A stretch of DNA of 13,125 nucleotides from CAZSRL01 sp964609615 (GCA_964609615.1 CAZSRL010000023.1:1-13125); one strand, 5' to 3'. Shown: positions 1 to 6,725, counted from the first letter of the stretch. The notes: generated by a model not told the origin, from the letters alone. Made by a program: numbers and translations.

Positions 1-17
1 CTGATTACAAAACTAAC

Positions 18-34
18 TGCACATCAATTGTGCA
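18..34. other. Small hairpin upstream of rpmE
   Basis: TGCACA and TGTGCA form a perfect 6-bp stem around a TCAAT loop. No T-run follows, so it is not a clear intrinsic terminator. It may be the tail of the upstream transcription unit, which lies outside the window. Confidence 0.35.
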
Positions 35-89
35 CTTTCAAATTTAATATACAGAAGTAATAAAAAAACTAAAATTATAATTAAATCTA

Positions 90-117
90 TTGATTTCGCA
101 GTTTATTATGATATAAT
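90..117 (+). promoter_or_regulatory. Sigma-A promoter of rpmE
   Basis: TTGATT (90-95) and TATAAT (112-117) are separated by 16 bases, and a TG one base upstream of the -10 makes it an extended -10 element. Transcription should start near 124, giving a leader of about 50 bases that contains a palindrome. This is the only strong promoter seen before rpmE. Confidence 0.7.
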
Positions 118-137
118 AATGAAGTCAACAAATTACT

Positions 138-156
138 ATGATTAATTATTAATCAT
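138..156 (+). promoter_or_regulatory. Palindrome in the rpmE leader
   Basis: ATGATTAA (138-145), a TTA spacer and TTAATCAT (149-156) form a perfect 8-bp inverted repeat, a few bases before the GGAAGGAG ribosome-binding site. It lies downstream of the predicted start site. It could therefore be a leader hairpin that controls L31 translation, or a repressor operator. Leader RNAs of L31 are known in Firmicutes, but I cannot match this one to a described family. The palindrome is seen; the role is inferred. Confidence 0.45.
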
Positions 157-174
157 GGCGGAAGGAGTAATATA

Positions 175-381
175 ATGAAAAAGGGAATACATCCTGAATT
201 AAAAGAATGCAAAGTAGTGTGTGCATGTGGAAATGAATTCGTAGTTAAATCTACTTTAGAGGAAATGCAACTTGAAAAATGTCCTAAATGTCATTCATTC
301 TATACAGGAAAACATATGACTGCAAAAACTGGAAATGTACAAAAGTTCAAAGACAAATATGGAATAAAAGACGAAGAATAA
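175..381 (+). CDS. rpmE: 50S ribosomal protein L31, zinc-binding type
   Basis: The gene encodes L31 of the large ribosomal subunit, which helps bridge the subunits. The 68-residue product begins MKKGIHPEL, a typical L31 start, and holds the zinc cysteines as CACG near residue 16 and CPKC near residue 36. This is the cysteine-containing RpmE form rather than the zinc-free RpmE2/YtiA paralogue. Length fits the family. The ATG at 175 has a strong GGAAGGAG ribosome-binding site. A promoter and a palindromic leader precede it, and rpiB follows after 25 bases, so the two may be co-transcribed. Confidence 0.96.
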   Translation: MKKGIHPELKECKVVCACGNEFVVKSTLEEMQLEKCPKCHSFYTGKHMTAKTGNVQKFKDKYGIKDEE

Positions 382-406
382 AATAAATTAATAAGAAGGT
401 GCATTT

Positions 407-847
407 ATGGTAATAGGAATAGCTAGTGATCATGCTGGTTTTGATCGAAAAACTAAATTATTAGAATTTTTAAGAAAAAAGAATTATGATGTAATAGATT
501 ATGGAACAGATTCAAATACAATGGATGATTATAATGATTATTGTGAAAAACTTTGTAAACATTTATCAAACAAGGATATAGATTATGGAATACTAATATG
601 TAAAACAGGTGTTGGGATGAGTATTTGTGCAAACAAAATAAAAGGTATTTATTGTGCAAAAGCAGATAATAAAAGAGAAGCTACTTTATGTAGAAAACAT
701 AATGATGCAAATGTTCTTGCTTTATCTTCTCAAAAATGCTTTTTTAAAACAAAATCAATGGTTCTTGCATTTTTACATACTCCATTTTTAAATGAAGAAA
801 GGTTTGTTCGTAGAATAAACAAAGTAAAAAAACTTGAAAATAAATAA
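407..847 (+). CDS. rpiB: RpiB/LacA/LacB-family sugar-phosphate isomerase
   Basis: The family interconverts ribose 5-phosphate and ribulose 5-phosphate in the non-oxidative pentose phosphate pathway; LacA/LacB relatives act on galactose 6-phosphate. The 146-residue protein shows the N-terminal SDHAGF motif, the active-site cysteine at residue 65 in GILICKTGVGMS, the ANKIKGIYCA strand and the CRKHNDANVLALS segment. Length is normal. The usual CGTG motif reads CKTG, with Lys for the first Gly beside the catalytic Cys, which could shift substrate preference. Nothing here shows lactose or tagatose genes, so ribose-5-phosphate isomerase is the more likely role. It is spaced tightly between rpmE (25 bases) and spoIID (11 bases). 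The start ATG has AGAAGGTG upstream. Confidence 0.88.
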   Translation: MVIGIASDHAGFDRKTKLLEFLRKKNYDVIDYGTDSNTMDDYNDYCEKLCKHLSNKDIDYGILICKTGVGMSICANKIKGIYCAKADNKREATLCRKHNDANVLALSSQKCFFKTKSMVLAFLHTPFLNEERFVRRINKVKKLENK

Positions 848-858
848 TTGAGGTTATT

Positions 859-1791
859 ATGAAAAACAAAATTTTAGTATTATTAATAATATTTTTAATA
901 CCAATATTAGTAGTTAGTTTTATATTTAAAACTAACTATTTTTTTGATATAAAAGAAAATAATAAAAATAAAATAAAGATAAATAGTAAGAAAAAAAAAA
1001 TAATAGTAAATTTAAAAAGTAATGGACAAGAATATAATTTAAATTTAGAAGAATATATTATTGGAGTTGTTAGTTGTGAAATGCCTGCGAGTTTTAATAT
1101 AGAAGCGTTAAAAGCACAAGCGGTTGCTTCTAGAACTTTCGTTTTAAAAAGAGAAAAAAATAACACTTATAGTATAGAAAATAGTATAAATCATCAATGC
1201 TACAACAATAAAACACAATTAAAAGCAAAATGGGGAAATAACTACGAAAAATATTATAGTAAAATAAAGGAATCTGTATATAATACAAGAGGAGAATATT
1301 TATCATATAATGGTAAAATTATAAATGTATTTTATTTTGCAATGTCCAACGGGTATACAGAAGATTGTGAATATGTATTTAGAGAACATAAAGATTATTT
1401 AAAAAGTGTAGAATCTAAATGGGAAGTAAATAGAAATGATTTTATTGATAAAAAAGAATTTACTGAACAACAAGTTTTAAATAAATTAAAAATTAATGAA
1501 AAAAGAATAACAACGTTAAAAATATTATCAAGAACAAAAACAAATAGAGTAAATAAAATAAAAATTAATAACAAAATTATAAAGGGAACAGTTTTTAGAA
1601 AAAAATTAAATTTAAAATCAACTGATTTTGACATAATAAAAAGTGAAAAAACTATTAAGATAGTTACCAGAGGATATGGACATGGTGTAGGAATGAGTCA
1701 ATATGGAGCAAATGGAATGGCAATAGAAGGAAATAATTATAAGCAAATATTAAAATATTATTATCAAAAAGTAAAAATAAAAAATGTATAA
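859..1791 (+). CDS. spoIID: Stage II sporulation protein D, septal peptidoglycan lytic transglycosylase
   Basis: SpoIID cuts the glycan strands of septal peptidoglycan and works with SpoIIM and SpoIIP to drive engulfment of the forespore. The 310-residue protein starts with one hydrophobic membrane anchor (about residues 4-24) followed by a Lys/Asn-rich stretch. Residues 63-100 carry the family signature: LEEYIIGVV, then CEMP with the presumed catalytic Glu at residue 74, then ALKAQAVASRTF. The C-terminal signature RGYGHGVGMSQYGANGMA is also complete. Cysteines in NHQCYNN and EDCEYVF might bind metal, as in clostridial SpoIID, though that is inference. The ATG is preceded by GAGGT. It lies 11 bases after rpiB and 40 before spoIIQ. 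No convincing sigma-E promoter was found. Confidence 0.95.
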   Translation: MKNKILVLLIIFLIPILVVSFIFKTNYFFDIKENNKNKIKINSKKKKIIVNLKSNGQEYNLNLEEYIIGVVSCEMPASFNIEALKAQAVASRTFVLKREKNNTYSIENSINHQCYNNKTQLKAKWGNNYEKYYSKIKESVYNTRGEYLSYNGKIINVFYFAMSNGYTEDCEYVFREHKDYLKSVESKWEVNRNDFIDKKEFTEQQVLNKLKINEKRITTLKILSRTKTNRVNKIKINNKIIKGTVFRKKLNLKSTDFDIIKSEKTIKIVTRGYGHGVGMSQYGANGMAIEGNNYKQILKYYYQKVKIKNV

Positions 1792-1813
1792 ATAATAAAA
1801 AAATGTAAACACT
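1786..1813 (+). promoter_or_regulatory. Possible sigma-F/sigma-G type promoter of spoIIQ
   Basis: GTATA (1786-1790) resembles the -35 consensus, and GTAAACACT (1805-1813) matches the GGNNANANT-style -10 at all but one fixed position, with a 14-base gap. In B. subtilis spoIIQ is under sigma-F control. The start site would fall almost on the ribosome-binding site, which weakens the call. Confidence 0.25.
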
Positions 1814-1831
1814 TGTAATAGGAGAGTGGTT

Positions 1832-2464
1832 ATGAAAAATAGTATAAGAAAAAAAATGATAATTCCAGCAATTTATTTTATATCTTTTTTATTAGTTAGT
1901 TTATGTGTGATAATAATAGGTAAAGGAGTTAATTATTATTTAGAACAAACAGATAAGACAAAATATGTAGAAAAAGAAGTATTAGACAATTCACAACCAG
2001 TTGTAAAAGAGGAAATAAGTACTATTATAAAGCCTTACGAGGATAAAAATGTAACAATAGGAAAATACTTTTATGATTATAAATCAGATGCTGAAAAACA
2101 AGAAAAATCAATAGTATATTATGAAAATACATATATGCAAAATTCTGGAGTTGATTATATAAGCGAAAAAGAGTTTAATATATTAAATATTTTAGATGGA
2201 GAAGTAATTACTATAAAAGAAGATAAGAATCTAGGAAAAATTGTAGAAATAAAACATGATAAAGATATCATTACAGTATACCAAGGTCTTGATAAAGTAC
2301 TTGTAAAAAAAGGAGATAAAATTAAACAAAGTGATGTTATAGGAACAAGTGGTACTTCAAAAATCAATCCAGATTATAAAAGTTATTTACACTTTGAAGT
2401 ATATTATAAAGGAAAATTGATAGATCCAGAAGGATTCTATAGTTTAAATATAAATGATCTTTAA
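1832..2464 (+). CDS. spoIIQ: SpoIIQ-like forespore membrane protein with degenerate LytM/M23 domain
   Basis: SpoIIQ is anchored in the forespore membrane and pairs across the intermembrane space with SpoIIIAH to form the channel that sustains the engulfed forespore. The 210-residue protein has one N-terminal transmembrane segment (about residues 10-30), a charged stalk and a C-terminal LytM fold. The zinc site is broken. The HxGxD position reads NSGVD (104-108), the YxHL position reads YQGL (150-153), and the HxH position reads YLH (195-197). It is therefore probably a structural protein and not a peptidase, as argued for B. subtilis SpoIIQ. Position between spoIID and spoIIID supports the name. 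The ATG at 1832 is chosen over GTG at 1826 because AGGAG lies 7 bases before it. Confidence 0.85.
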   Translation: MKNSIRKKMIIPAIYFISFLLVSLCVIIIGKGVNYYLEQTDKTKYVEKEVLDNSQPVVKEEISTIIKPYEDKNVTIGKYFYDYKSDAEKQEKSIVYYENTYMQNSGVDYISEKEFNILNILDGEVITIKEDKNLGKIVEIKHDKDIITVYQGLDKVLVKKGDKIKQSDVIGTSGTSKINPDYKSYLHFEVYYKGKLIDPEGFYSLNINDL

Positions 2465-2483
2465 TAAAAAGGTCTTTTTTTTT
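2456..2483 (+). terminator. Intrinsic terminator after spoIIQ
   Basis: GATCTTT (2456-2462) pairs with AAAGGTC (2468-2474) through one G-U pair and a 5-base loop, followed by nine T. The left arm runs into the spoIIQ stop codon. Confidence 0.75.
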
Positions 2484-2516
2484 GCAAGAAAAATATATTT
2501 TAATAGGGGGAAGTAA

Positions 2517-2768
2517 ATGAATAGAGAAATAATTGAAAGAATTAATAATGAAGCAAACTATATGGTCGAAACAAAACAAACGATGAGAGAAATTGCAAAA
2601 AAATTTAATGTTAGCAAAAGTACAGTTCACAAAGATCTAAGCGAAAGAATAAAAAAAATATCTATAAAACAATATAAAGAAATAGAGCCTATAATACAAG
2701 AACACTTGGAAACAAGACACATAAGAGGAGGAGAATCTACAAAAAAAAAATATAAATTAACAAAATGA
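2517..2768 (+). CDS. spoIIID: Stage III sporulation transcriptional regulator SpoIIID
   Basis: SpoIIID is a small DNA-binding protein of the mother cell. It acts after sigma-E to repress early and activate later genes, including sigK in species that have it. The 83-residue product has the family helix-turn-helix around residues 20-45 (TMREIAKKFNVSKSTVHKDL). It ends with the diagnostic RHIRGGESTKKKY segment, close to RHLRGGEATKLKY of B. subtilis. Length is slightly shorter than the B. subtilis protein at the C-terminus. The ATG has a strong GGGGGAAG ribosome-binding site. It is isolated from spoIIQ by a terminator, so it should have its own promoter, though none is clear in the short AT-rich gap. 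mreB, a common partner downstream, is absent. Confidence 0.95.
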   Translation: MNREIIERINNEANYMVETKQTMREIAKKFNVSKSTVHKDLSERIKKISIKQYKEIEPIIQEHLETRHIRGGESTKKKYKLTK

Positions 2769-2774
2769 CTTCCA

Positions 2775-2795
2775 ATATCATAAAAAGTATGATAT
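2775..2795 (+). terminator. Weak hairpin after spoIIID
   Basis: ATATCATA and TATGATAT form a perfect 8-bp stem around AAAAG, followed by ATTTATTTT. The stem is almost all A-T, so termination would be weak. It may insulate spoIIID from agrA. Confidence 0.45.
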
Positions 2796-2841
2796 ATTTA
2801 TTTTGCTGTTTGTTGAATATAAAGAAATAGGAGTTGTAAGT

Positions 2842-3558
2842 GTGATAAATTTTGTAGTGGTTGAAGATAATTTGTTTCAACAAAAAACCATGTCAAGGCT
2901 CATAACAAAGTATATGATGAAAAACAAATACGAATTTAAAATAACAACTTTTTCCGATTATACTAAAGAATTAGAGCATACAATTCAAAATATAGATAAT
3001 CATCATATCTATTTGCTAGATTTTGAATTGCCGAGTGCTACTGCTATTGATGTTGCAAGAAAGATTAGAAAACGCGATTGGACAAGCCCAATTATAGTGA
3101 ATTCTATTCACGGGGGAGCAGAATATAATACTTTTAAACAAAAGTTGCAGATTCTCGACTTTATATGCAAACAATTTGAACTAGAAAAAAATATGTTTGA
3201 ATTATTTGATATATGTATTGATCAACTAAAAGGACCAAATTTTTTTAATTTTAGAATCGGAGGAGTAGATTATAATATTAATTTTAATAAAATATTATAT
3301 GTTTATAGAAGCCCAGGTGCTAGGAAAATAACAGTTGTAACAGAAAATAATGAATATGACATGAATATTTCATTAGCTGAAATAAAAAAAATACTAGGAG
3401 ACAATTTTAAGTTTTCTCACAAATCATGTATTGTAAATACAAAAAGAGTTGAAGTATATGAATGGAAGGAAAATAAAATAATTTTTGATAATAATACTCA
3501 GACTGATTTATTATCACGAACTCATAAAAAGGAGTTGAGTAGTATTGTTATGGTATGA
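2842..3558 (+). CDS. agrA: AgrA-type LytTR response regulator
   Basis: This is the cytoplasmic response regulator of an Agr quorum-sensing system. Residues 1 to about 125 form a receiver domain, with acidic residues in VVEDN at the N-terminus and the presumed phospho-acceptor Asp60 in LLDFELP. Residues from about 130 to the end form a LytTR DNA-binding domain (FNFRIGGVDYNINFNKILYV, then FSHKSCIVNTKRV). The GTG at 2842 is chosen because AGGAG lies 8 bases upstream and gives 238 residues, the same length as S. aureus AgrA. An upstream TTG at 2803 would add an unlikely extension. The last 14 bases overlap agrC, suggesting translational coupling. Targets are unknown; the nearby agrBD promoter is the obvious candidate. 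Confidence 0.9.
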   Translation: MINFVVVEDNLFQQKTMSRLITKYMMKNKYEFKITTFSDYTKELEHTIQNIDNHHIYLLDFELPSATAIDVARKIRKRDWTSPIIVNSIHGGAEYNTFKQKLQILDFICKQFELEKNMFELFDICIDQLKGPNFFNFRIGGVDYNINFNKILYVYRSPGARKITVVTENNEYDMNISLAEIKKILGDNFKFSHKSCIVNTKRVEVYEWKENKIIFDNNTQTDLLSRTHKKELSSIVMV

Positions 3559-4849
3559 AAACGTTATATTTTATTTAGCAGTTGTATTTAGTCATTTAAT
3601 ATTATCTTATTCTTATAAATTAATATCTAATAAACAATATGAAATTAATAAAAAGTATATTATTATAGTTTTAATAGCATCTGGTTTTTCAACTTTTAAT
3701 GCATATACAAATTATACTATATCCAAAATATTAATTCATTTCCTTATAATAGTGATTATGAATAAAATTATATTTAAAGATAGCTGGAAAAAAATATTTT
3801 ATTATTGTTTAGTAATTTATGGAATAGGTTTATTAATTGAGTTAATAACCAGCATTACTTGTGTTTTTTTACCGTTTAATAACATAAAAGCAATAGATGA
3901 AAATGTCTTTTTAAAGTTTATTTTTACCTTTTTTATTATGGGGTGGTTATTTGTTATTTGCAAGTGGAAAAAAACAAGACTATCAGTTAATAAAATGTGT
4001 TCATTTTTAACAAATACAAATGATTTTATTACTATTTTTATATCTATAATTTTAATAATAGGTTTCAGTATAACAACATTTAAAACCGCAATAGACTATA
4101 CATCTATTTTTCGTTCTTTAACAAATATGATTTTAACTTTAGTCTTTATAACGTGTTTATTATATTTAAGTAAACAAAAGGTTGAACTTGAAAAAGGAAT
4201 ACAAAAACAAGAAGAATTATTAGACTTTATAAGTGGATATGAAAAAATAATAGATAAAGATAGAATTAACAGACATGAAATGTTGAATAATCTTTTAACT
4301 ATTAAAAGCTTCCCAAATAAAAATTCTAAAGAATTTGATAATATAATGAATACTATTATTGAGTATTATAATACTAATGGAAATAACACTATTCGTAATC
4401 TTTATAATTTACCTTCAGGGTTAAAAGGAGTTGTTTTTTACAAGGTAAAAGAAATGCAAAGTTTAGATGTTAAAGTTATTAGTAATATTTCCGCATCTTC
4501 AATTAACTCTTTTAATAGTATAGATCCAAAATTATATGTTAGAGTATGTAAAATAATAGGAATATTATTAGACAACGCTAAGGAAGCGGTATCGCTTGCT
4601 AAGAAAAAGGAATTAGTGTTAGATTTTTACAAAGAAGACAATGATATTGTTCTATGTATTGAAAATACTTATGAAGGAAGCGTTGATTTAAAACTTATAA
4701 ACAATCATCAGTACAGTACTAAAGGTAAAAATAGAGGATATGGATTGTATATAATAGATAAGATCGTTAAAAAGAATAATAGATTAAAAATTACTCAAAA
4801 AATACAAAACGAAAGATTTGTAACAACATTATTCATTCATTTATCATAA
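3545..4849 (+). CDS. agrC: AgrC-type peptide-sensing histidine kinase
   Basis: This is the membrane receptor kinase expected to sense the peptide made from AgrD and to phosphorylate AgrA. The 434-residue protein has six or seven hydrophobic segments in residues 1-215. A helical dimerisation region follows, with the phosphorylated His244 in RHEMLNNL. The GHKL ATPase domain has N-box LDNAKEA (Asn344) and a G-box GYGLYIIDKI near residue 398. This is the HPK10/AgrC architecture, without PAS or HAMP domains. The start is a TTG inside agrA, with GGAG 10 bases upstream; no nearby ATG fits. The agrA-agrC order is the reverse of the classical agrBDCA order. The sequence ends at a shared terminator facing agrD. 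Confidence 0.9.
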   Translation: MLWYENVIFYLAVVFSHLILSYSYKLISNKQYEINKKYIIIVLIASGFSTFNAYTNYTISKILIHFLIIVIMNKIIFKDSWKKIFYYCLVIYGIGLLIELITSITCVFLPFNNIKAIDENVFLKFIFTFFIMGWLFVICKWKKTRLSVNKMCSFLTNTNDFITIFISIILIIGFSITTFKTAIDYTSIFRSLTNMILTLVFITCLLYLSKQKVELEKGIQKQEELLDFISGYEKIIDKDRINRHEMLNNLLTIKSFPNKNSKEFDNIMNTIIEYYNTNGNNTIRNLYNLPSGLKGVVFYKVKEMQSLDVKVISNISASSINSFNSIDPKLYVRVCKIIGILLDNAKEAVSLAKKKELVLDFYKEDNDIVLCIENTYEGSVDLKLINNHQYSTKGKNRGYGLYIIDKIVKKNNRLKITQKIQNERFVTTLFIHLS

Positions 4850-4876
4850 AAAAACAAGATTTAACTTGTTTTTTTA
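4849..4876. terminator. Bidirectional terminator between agrC and agrD
   Basis: AAAAAACAAG and CTTGTTTTTT flank an ATTTAA loop, with T-runs on both strands. It starts at the agrC stop codon and overlaps the agrD stop codon, so it serves both convergent units. Confidence 0.8.
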
Positions 4877-4987
4877 TCTTACTAAACTTTCAGGTATTTC
4901 TGGTTCATCTAACCACATGATTACACATGCACCAGCACCTAAAGTAGCAACAATCGCTCCAAGAGAAGCAAATACTTTAGCCATCAT
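4874..4987 (-). CDS. agrD: AgrD autoinducing-peptide precursor
   Basis: This 37-residue ORF encodes the precursor of the quorum-sensing peptide. It has three standard AgrD parts. Residues 1-20 (MMAKVFASLGAIVATLGAGA) form an amphipathic leader. Cys21 starts a five-residue ring CVIMW (21-25). The tail LDEPEIPESLVR (26-37) closely matches the AgrB-recognition tails of staphylococcal AgrD (DEPEIP). The likely mature peptide ends at Trp25 with a Cys21 thiolactone; the N-terminal cut cannot be read from sequence. The start is an ATG-ATG pair; AAGGAAGG lies a few bases upstream, better placed for the first ATG. It lies 17 bases after agrB on the minus strand. Confidence 0.92.
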   Translation of the reverse strand: MMAKVFASLGAIVATLGAGACVIMWLDEPEIPESLVR

Positions 4988-5004
4988 TAATTCCTTCCTT
5001 TCGT

Positions 5005-5613
5005 TCAATTAGAAAGATTTGTACAAAAAAGTTTATAATTGTTATATTTTAAATTAAATATTTTATAACTAATTGGTAATATCATCAATACTTCAATAAT
5101 CATAGAAAACAAAATAATATTTTCTAAAGAGCTGTTTGTTATAAAAAACAAGATTATTGAATAAATGATGGCGCTTACAGAGCATAAGACTTTATATGTT
5201 CTTCTTCTTTTTGTGCTTATAATAGGTCTTTTTTCTGTGTCAGCTGGAGCATACATAATAATTAAAAGTATACAAATGACAGAAATAATCATAACAATTG
5301 ATTTAGGAATTATCACCAACGTGCTCAATAATGGTGCTCCTAAAAAAATAAGTAATGAAGATAACCAGCAATGCCAACTTTTTTTAGTATGTAGTCCAAA
5401 ACCAGTGGTTCTTAAAATATTATAAAAAATCATTAACAATAATAATTCTTTTAAGATGCCAAATATATATGCTGCTAAAAAGATAACAATAGTTTTACTA
5501 ATTACTAAATAGAGACTTTCAATACCATATTGTATTTCCAATGATTTTGTTTTGGAATAATGGTACTTATTATTTATTATTTTCATTATTTTATTAACAA
5601 CATACTTCTTCAT
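5005..5613 (-). CDS. agrB: AgrB accessory gene regulator membrane protease
   Basis: AgrB is the integral-membrane cysteine protease that removes the AgrD tail and helps form and export the thiolactone peptide. The 202-residue protein has several transmembrane helices. The catalytic pair is His75 and Cys82 in GFGLHTKKSWHCW, at the same 7-residue spacing as S. aureus His77/Cys84. The family motif YAPADTEKRPI lies near residue 120. The ATG at 5613 is preferred; an in-frame TTG at 5619 would add two residues and sits 4 bases after AGGAAGG, so it cannot be excluded. It is followed by agrD after 17 bases, forming an agrBD operon convergent with agrAC. Confidence 0.92.
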   Translation of the reverse strand: MKKYVVNKIMKIINNKYHYSKTKSLEIQYGIESLYLVISKTIVIFLAAYIFGILKELLLLMIFYNILRTTGFGLHTKKSWHCWLSSLLIFLGAPLLSTLVIIPKSIVMIISVICILLIIMYAPADTEKRPIISTKRRRTYKVLCSVSAIIYSIILFFITNSSLENIILFSMIIEVLMILPISYKIFNLKYNNYKLFCTNLSN

Positions 5614-5659
5614 TTCCAAGTTTCCTTCCTAATTTTATAATAATTTAATTTTTAAAAAT

Positions 5660-5688
5660 ATTATAAAAATTGTCATTAAATAACAAAA
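5660..5688 (-). promoter_or_regulatory. Candidate agrBD promoter in the divergent agrB-csp gap
   Basis: On the minus strand TATAAT (5665 to 5660) lies 17 bases after TTTTGT or 15 after TTGTTA, giving a start near 5653 and a leader of about 40 bases. The gap 5620-5900 is otherwise extremely AT-rich. Loose AACAA-type repeats about 23 bases apart (near 5682 and 5705) might bind AgrA's LytTR domain. They are not good enough to call an operator. Confidence 0.4.
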
Positions 5689-5843
5689 TAATGTTATAAA
5701 ATAAAACAATTATTAAAAAAAAGTTAAAATAATCATATTATGTACGTTTTTAATCATTTTAGACAATAAATTATTAAAATATAATTAAAAAGATTTATAA
5801 ATAATTAAGTGAAAAAATGTCGAAATTATTAGAACGATATGTT

Positions 5844-5872
5844 TTGAAATATTAAGAAAAATTATTTATGAT
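5844..5872 (+). promoter_or_regulatory. Sigma-A promoter of the cold-shock-domain gene
   Basis: TTGAAA (5844-5849) and TATGAT (5867-5872) are separated by exactly 17 bases. The start near 5879 gives a leader of only about 20 bases, so the long structured 5' UTR typical of cold-induced cspA genes is absent. Confidence 0.7.
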
Positions 5873-5900
5873 TATTAAAGAAGAAGGGAAGGTGTAAAAC

Positions 5901-6122
5901 GTGAGAAAAGATAGAGTTAAATGGTTCAACAACGAAAAAGGTTATGGATTTATAGAAATTGTATCACAAAGAGATGAAGATATTTTTGTTCATTATTCAT
6001 CAATTCAATGCAATGGATATAAAACTTTAAAAGAAGGCGATTTAGTAGAATTCAATTTAATAAACACTGCAAAAGGTAAACAAGCAATTGATGTAAAAGA
6101 AGTTAAATTAACTACTGTTTAG
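5901..6122 (+). CDS. csp: Cold-shock-domain RNA chaperone
   Basis: This is a single cold-shock-domain protein that binds single-stranded RNA or DNA. The 73-residue product shows the two RNA-binding motifs: KGYGFIEI (RNP1) near residue 13 and DIFVHYSSI (RNP2) near residue 29. It is slightly longer than the 65-70 residues usual for the family, with some divergence (VKWFNNEKGYG for VKWFNaeKGFG). The GTG at 5901 has GGGAAGGTG upstream. It has its own promoter and terminator, so it is monocistronic. It may be constitutive rather than cold-induced given its short leader. Confidence 0.9.
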   Translation: MRKDRVKWFNNEKGYGFIEIVSQRDEDIFVHYSSIQCNGYKTLKEGDLVEFNLINTAKGKQAIDVKEVKLTTV

Positions 6123-6133
6123 TAGTATTTTTT
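6111..6133 (+). terminator. Intrinsic terminator overlapping the csp stop codon
   Basis: ACTACT (6111-6116), a GTTT loop and AGTAGT (6121-6126) are followed by A and six T. The stop codon TAG at 6120-6122 lies inside the hairpin. Confidence 0.65.
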
Positions 6134-6171
6134 ATCATTCTATGTTAGTATAAAAATAGGAAGGTGATAAT

Positions 6172-6702
6172 ATGAAAATAACTATAAGAGGAGAAAAAAT
6201 GGAAGTTACTCCAAGCATCAAAGAATATGCAGAAGAAAAAATTTCTAAAATAAATAAATACTTAGAAAACCCAGATGAAGCCGCAACTAAGATCGTATTA
6301 AAAATTAGAGGTAGAGACAAAATAGTAGAGGTTATGATTAAAACAAATTCATTTGTTTTAAGGGCAGAAGAATCACATTCTGATATGTACGCAGCAATAG
6401 ATTTAGTAAGTGAAAAGCTAGAACAACAAATAAGAAAAAATAAAAACAAAATCAAAAGCAGAATAACAAAAGAAAAACCAAATGATTTTGTAGAATTTGA
6501 AGTTGAAGAAGAAGAAATAGAAGATACACAAATAGTAAAAAGAAAAAATATTGAATTAAAACCAATGGATGAAGATGAAGCAATATTACAAATGGAATTG
6601 ATAGGACATTCATTCTTTATTTTTAAAAATATTGATACAGAAAGTATATGTGTAATATATAAAAGAAAAGATGGACAATATGGTTTAATAGATACTAAAT
6701 AA
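6172..6702 (+). CDS. hpf: Ribosome hibernation-promoting factor, long form
   Basis: Long HPF binds the 30S subunit in stationary phase and pairs ribosomes into inactive 100S dimers. The 176-residue protein has an N-terminal RaiA/HPF domain (residues 1 to about 100, beginning MKITIRGEKMEVTPSIKEYAE). An acidic linker of Glu repeats (about 103-120) follows. The C-terminal dimerisation domain is at about 125-176 (KPMDEDEAILQMELIGHSFFIF, then YGLIDTK). This is the usual long-form layout in Firmicutes. The ATG has AGGAAGGTG upstream. Position directly before secA matches many Firmicutes genomes. A strong terminator separates it from secA. No good promoter was found in the 49-base gap after csp. Confidence 0.95.
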   Translation: MKITIRGEKMEVTPSIKEYAEEKISKINKYLENPDEAATKIVLKIRGRDKIVEVMIKTNSFVLRAEESHSDMYAAIDLVSEKLEQQIRKNKNKIKSRITKEKPNDFVEFEVEEEEIEDTQIVKRKNIELKPMDEDEAILQMELIGHSFFIFKNIDTESICVIYKRKDGQYGLIDTK

Positions 6703-6717
6703 AAGTATCTATTTTTT
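6687..6717 (+). terminator. Intrinsic terminator overlapping the hpf stop codon
   Basis: AATAGATACT (6687-6696) and AGTATCTATT (6704-6713) form a perfect 10-bp stem with a 7-base loop that contains the stop codon TAA, and T residues follow. Confidence 0.8.
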
Positions 6718-6725
6718 ATATAATT

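Noticed and set aside
235..240. EcoRI sites (GAATTC) as evidence for or against EcoRI specificity of the methyltransferase
   Set aside because: Sites exist at several places, but the methylase would protect them, so presence is uninformative.
776..783. Sigma-E -10 (CATAC) inside rpiB driving spoIID
   Set aside because: Only the CATAC core matches, and no acceptable -35 lies 13-15 bases upstream.
2803..2841. N-terminal extension of AgrA from TTG
   Set aside because: The extension lacks a ribosome-binding site and family similarity; the GTG at 2842 has AGGAG and gives the standard 238 residues.
5165..5425. Plus-strand ORF inside agrB
   Set aside because: It is antisense to a complete AgrB with catalytic residues, and no ribosome-binding site precedes it.
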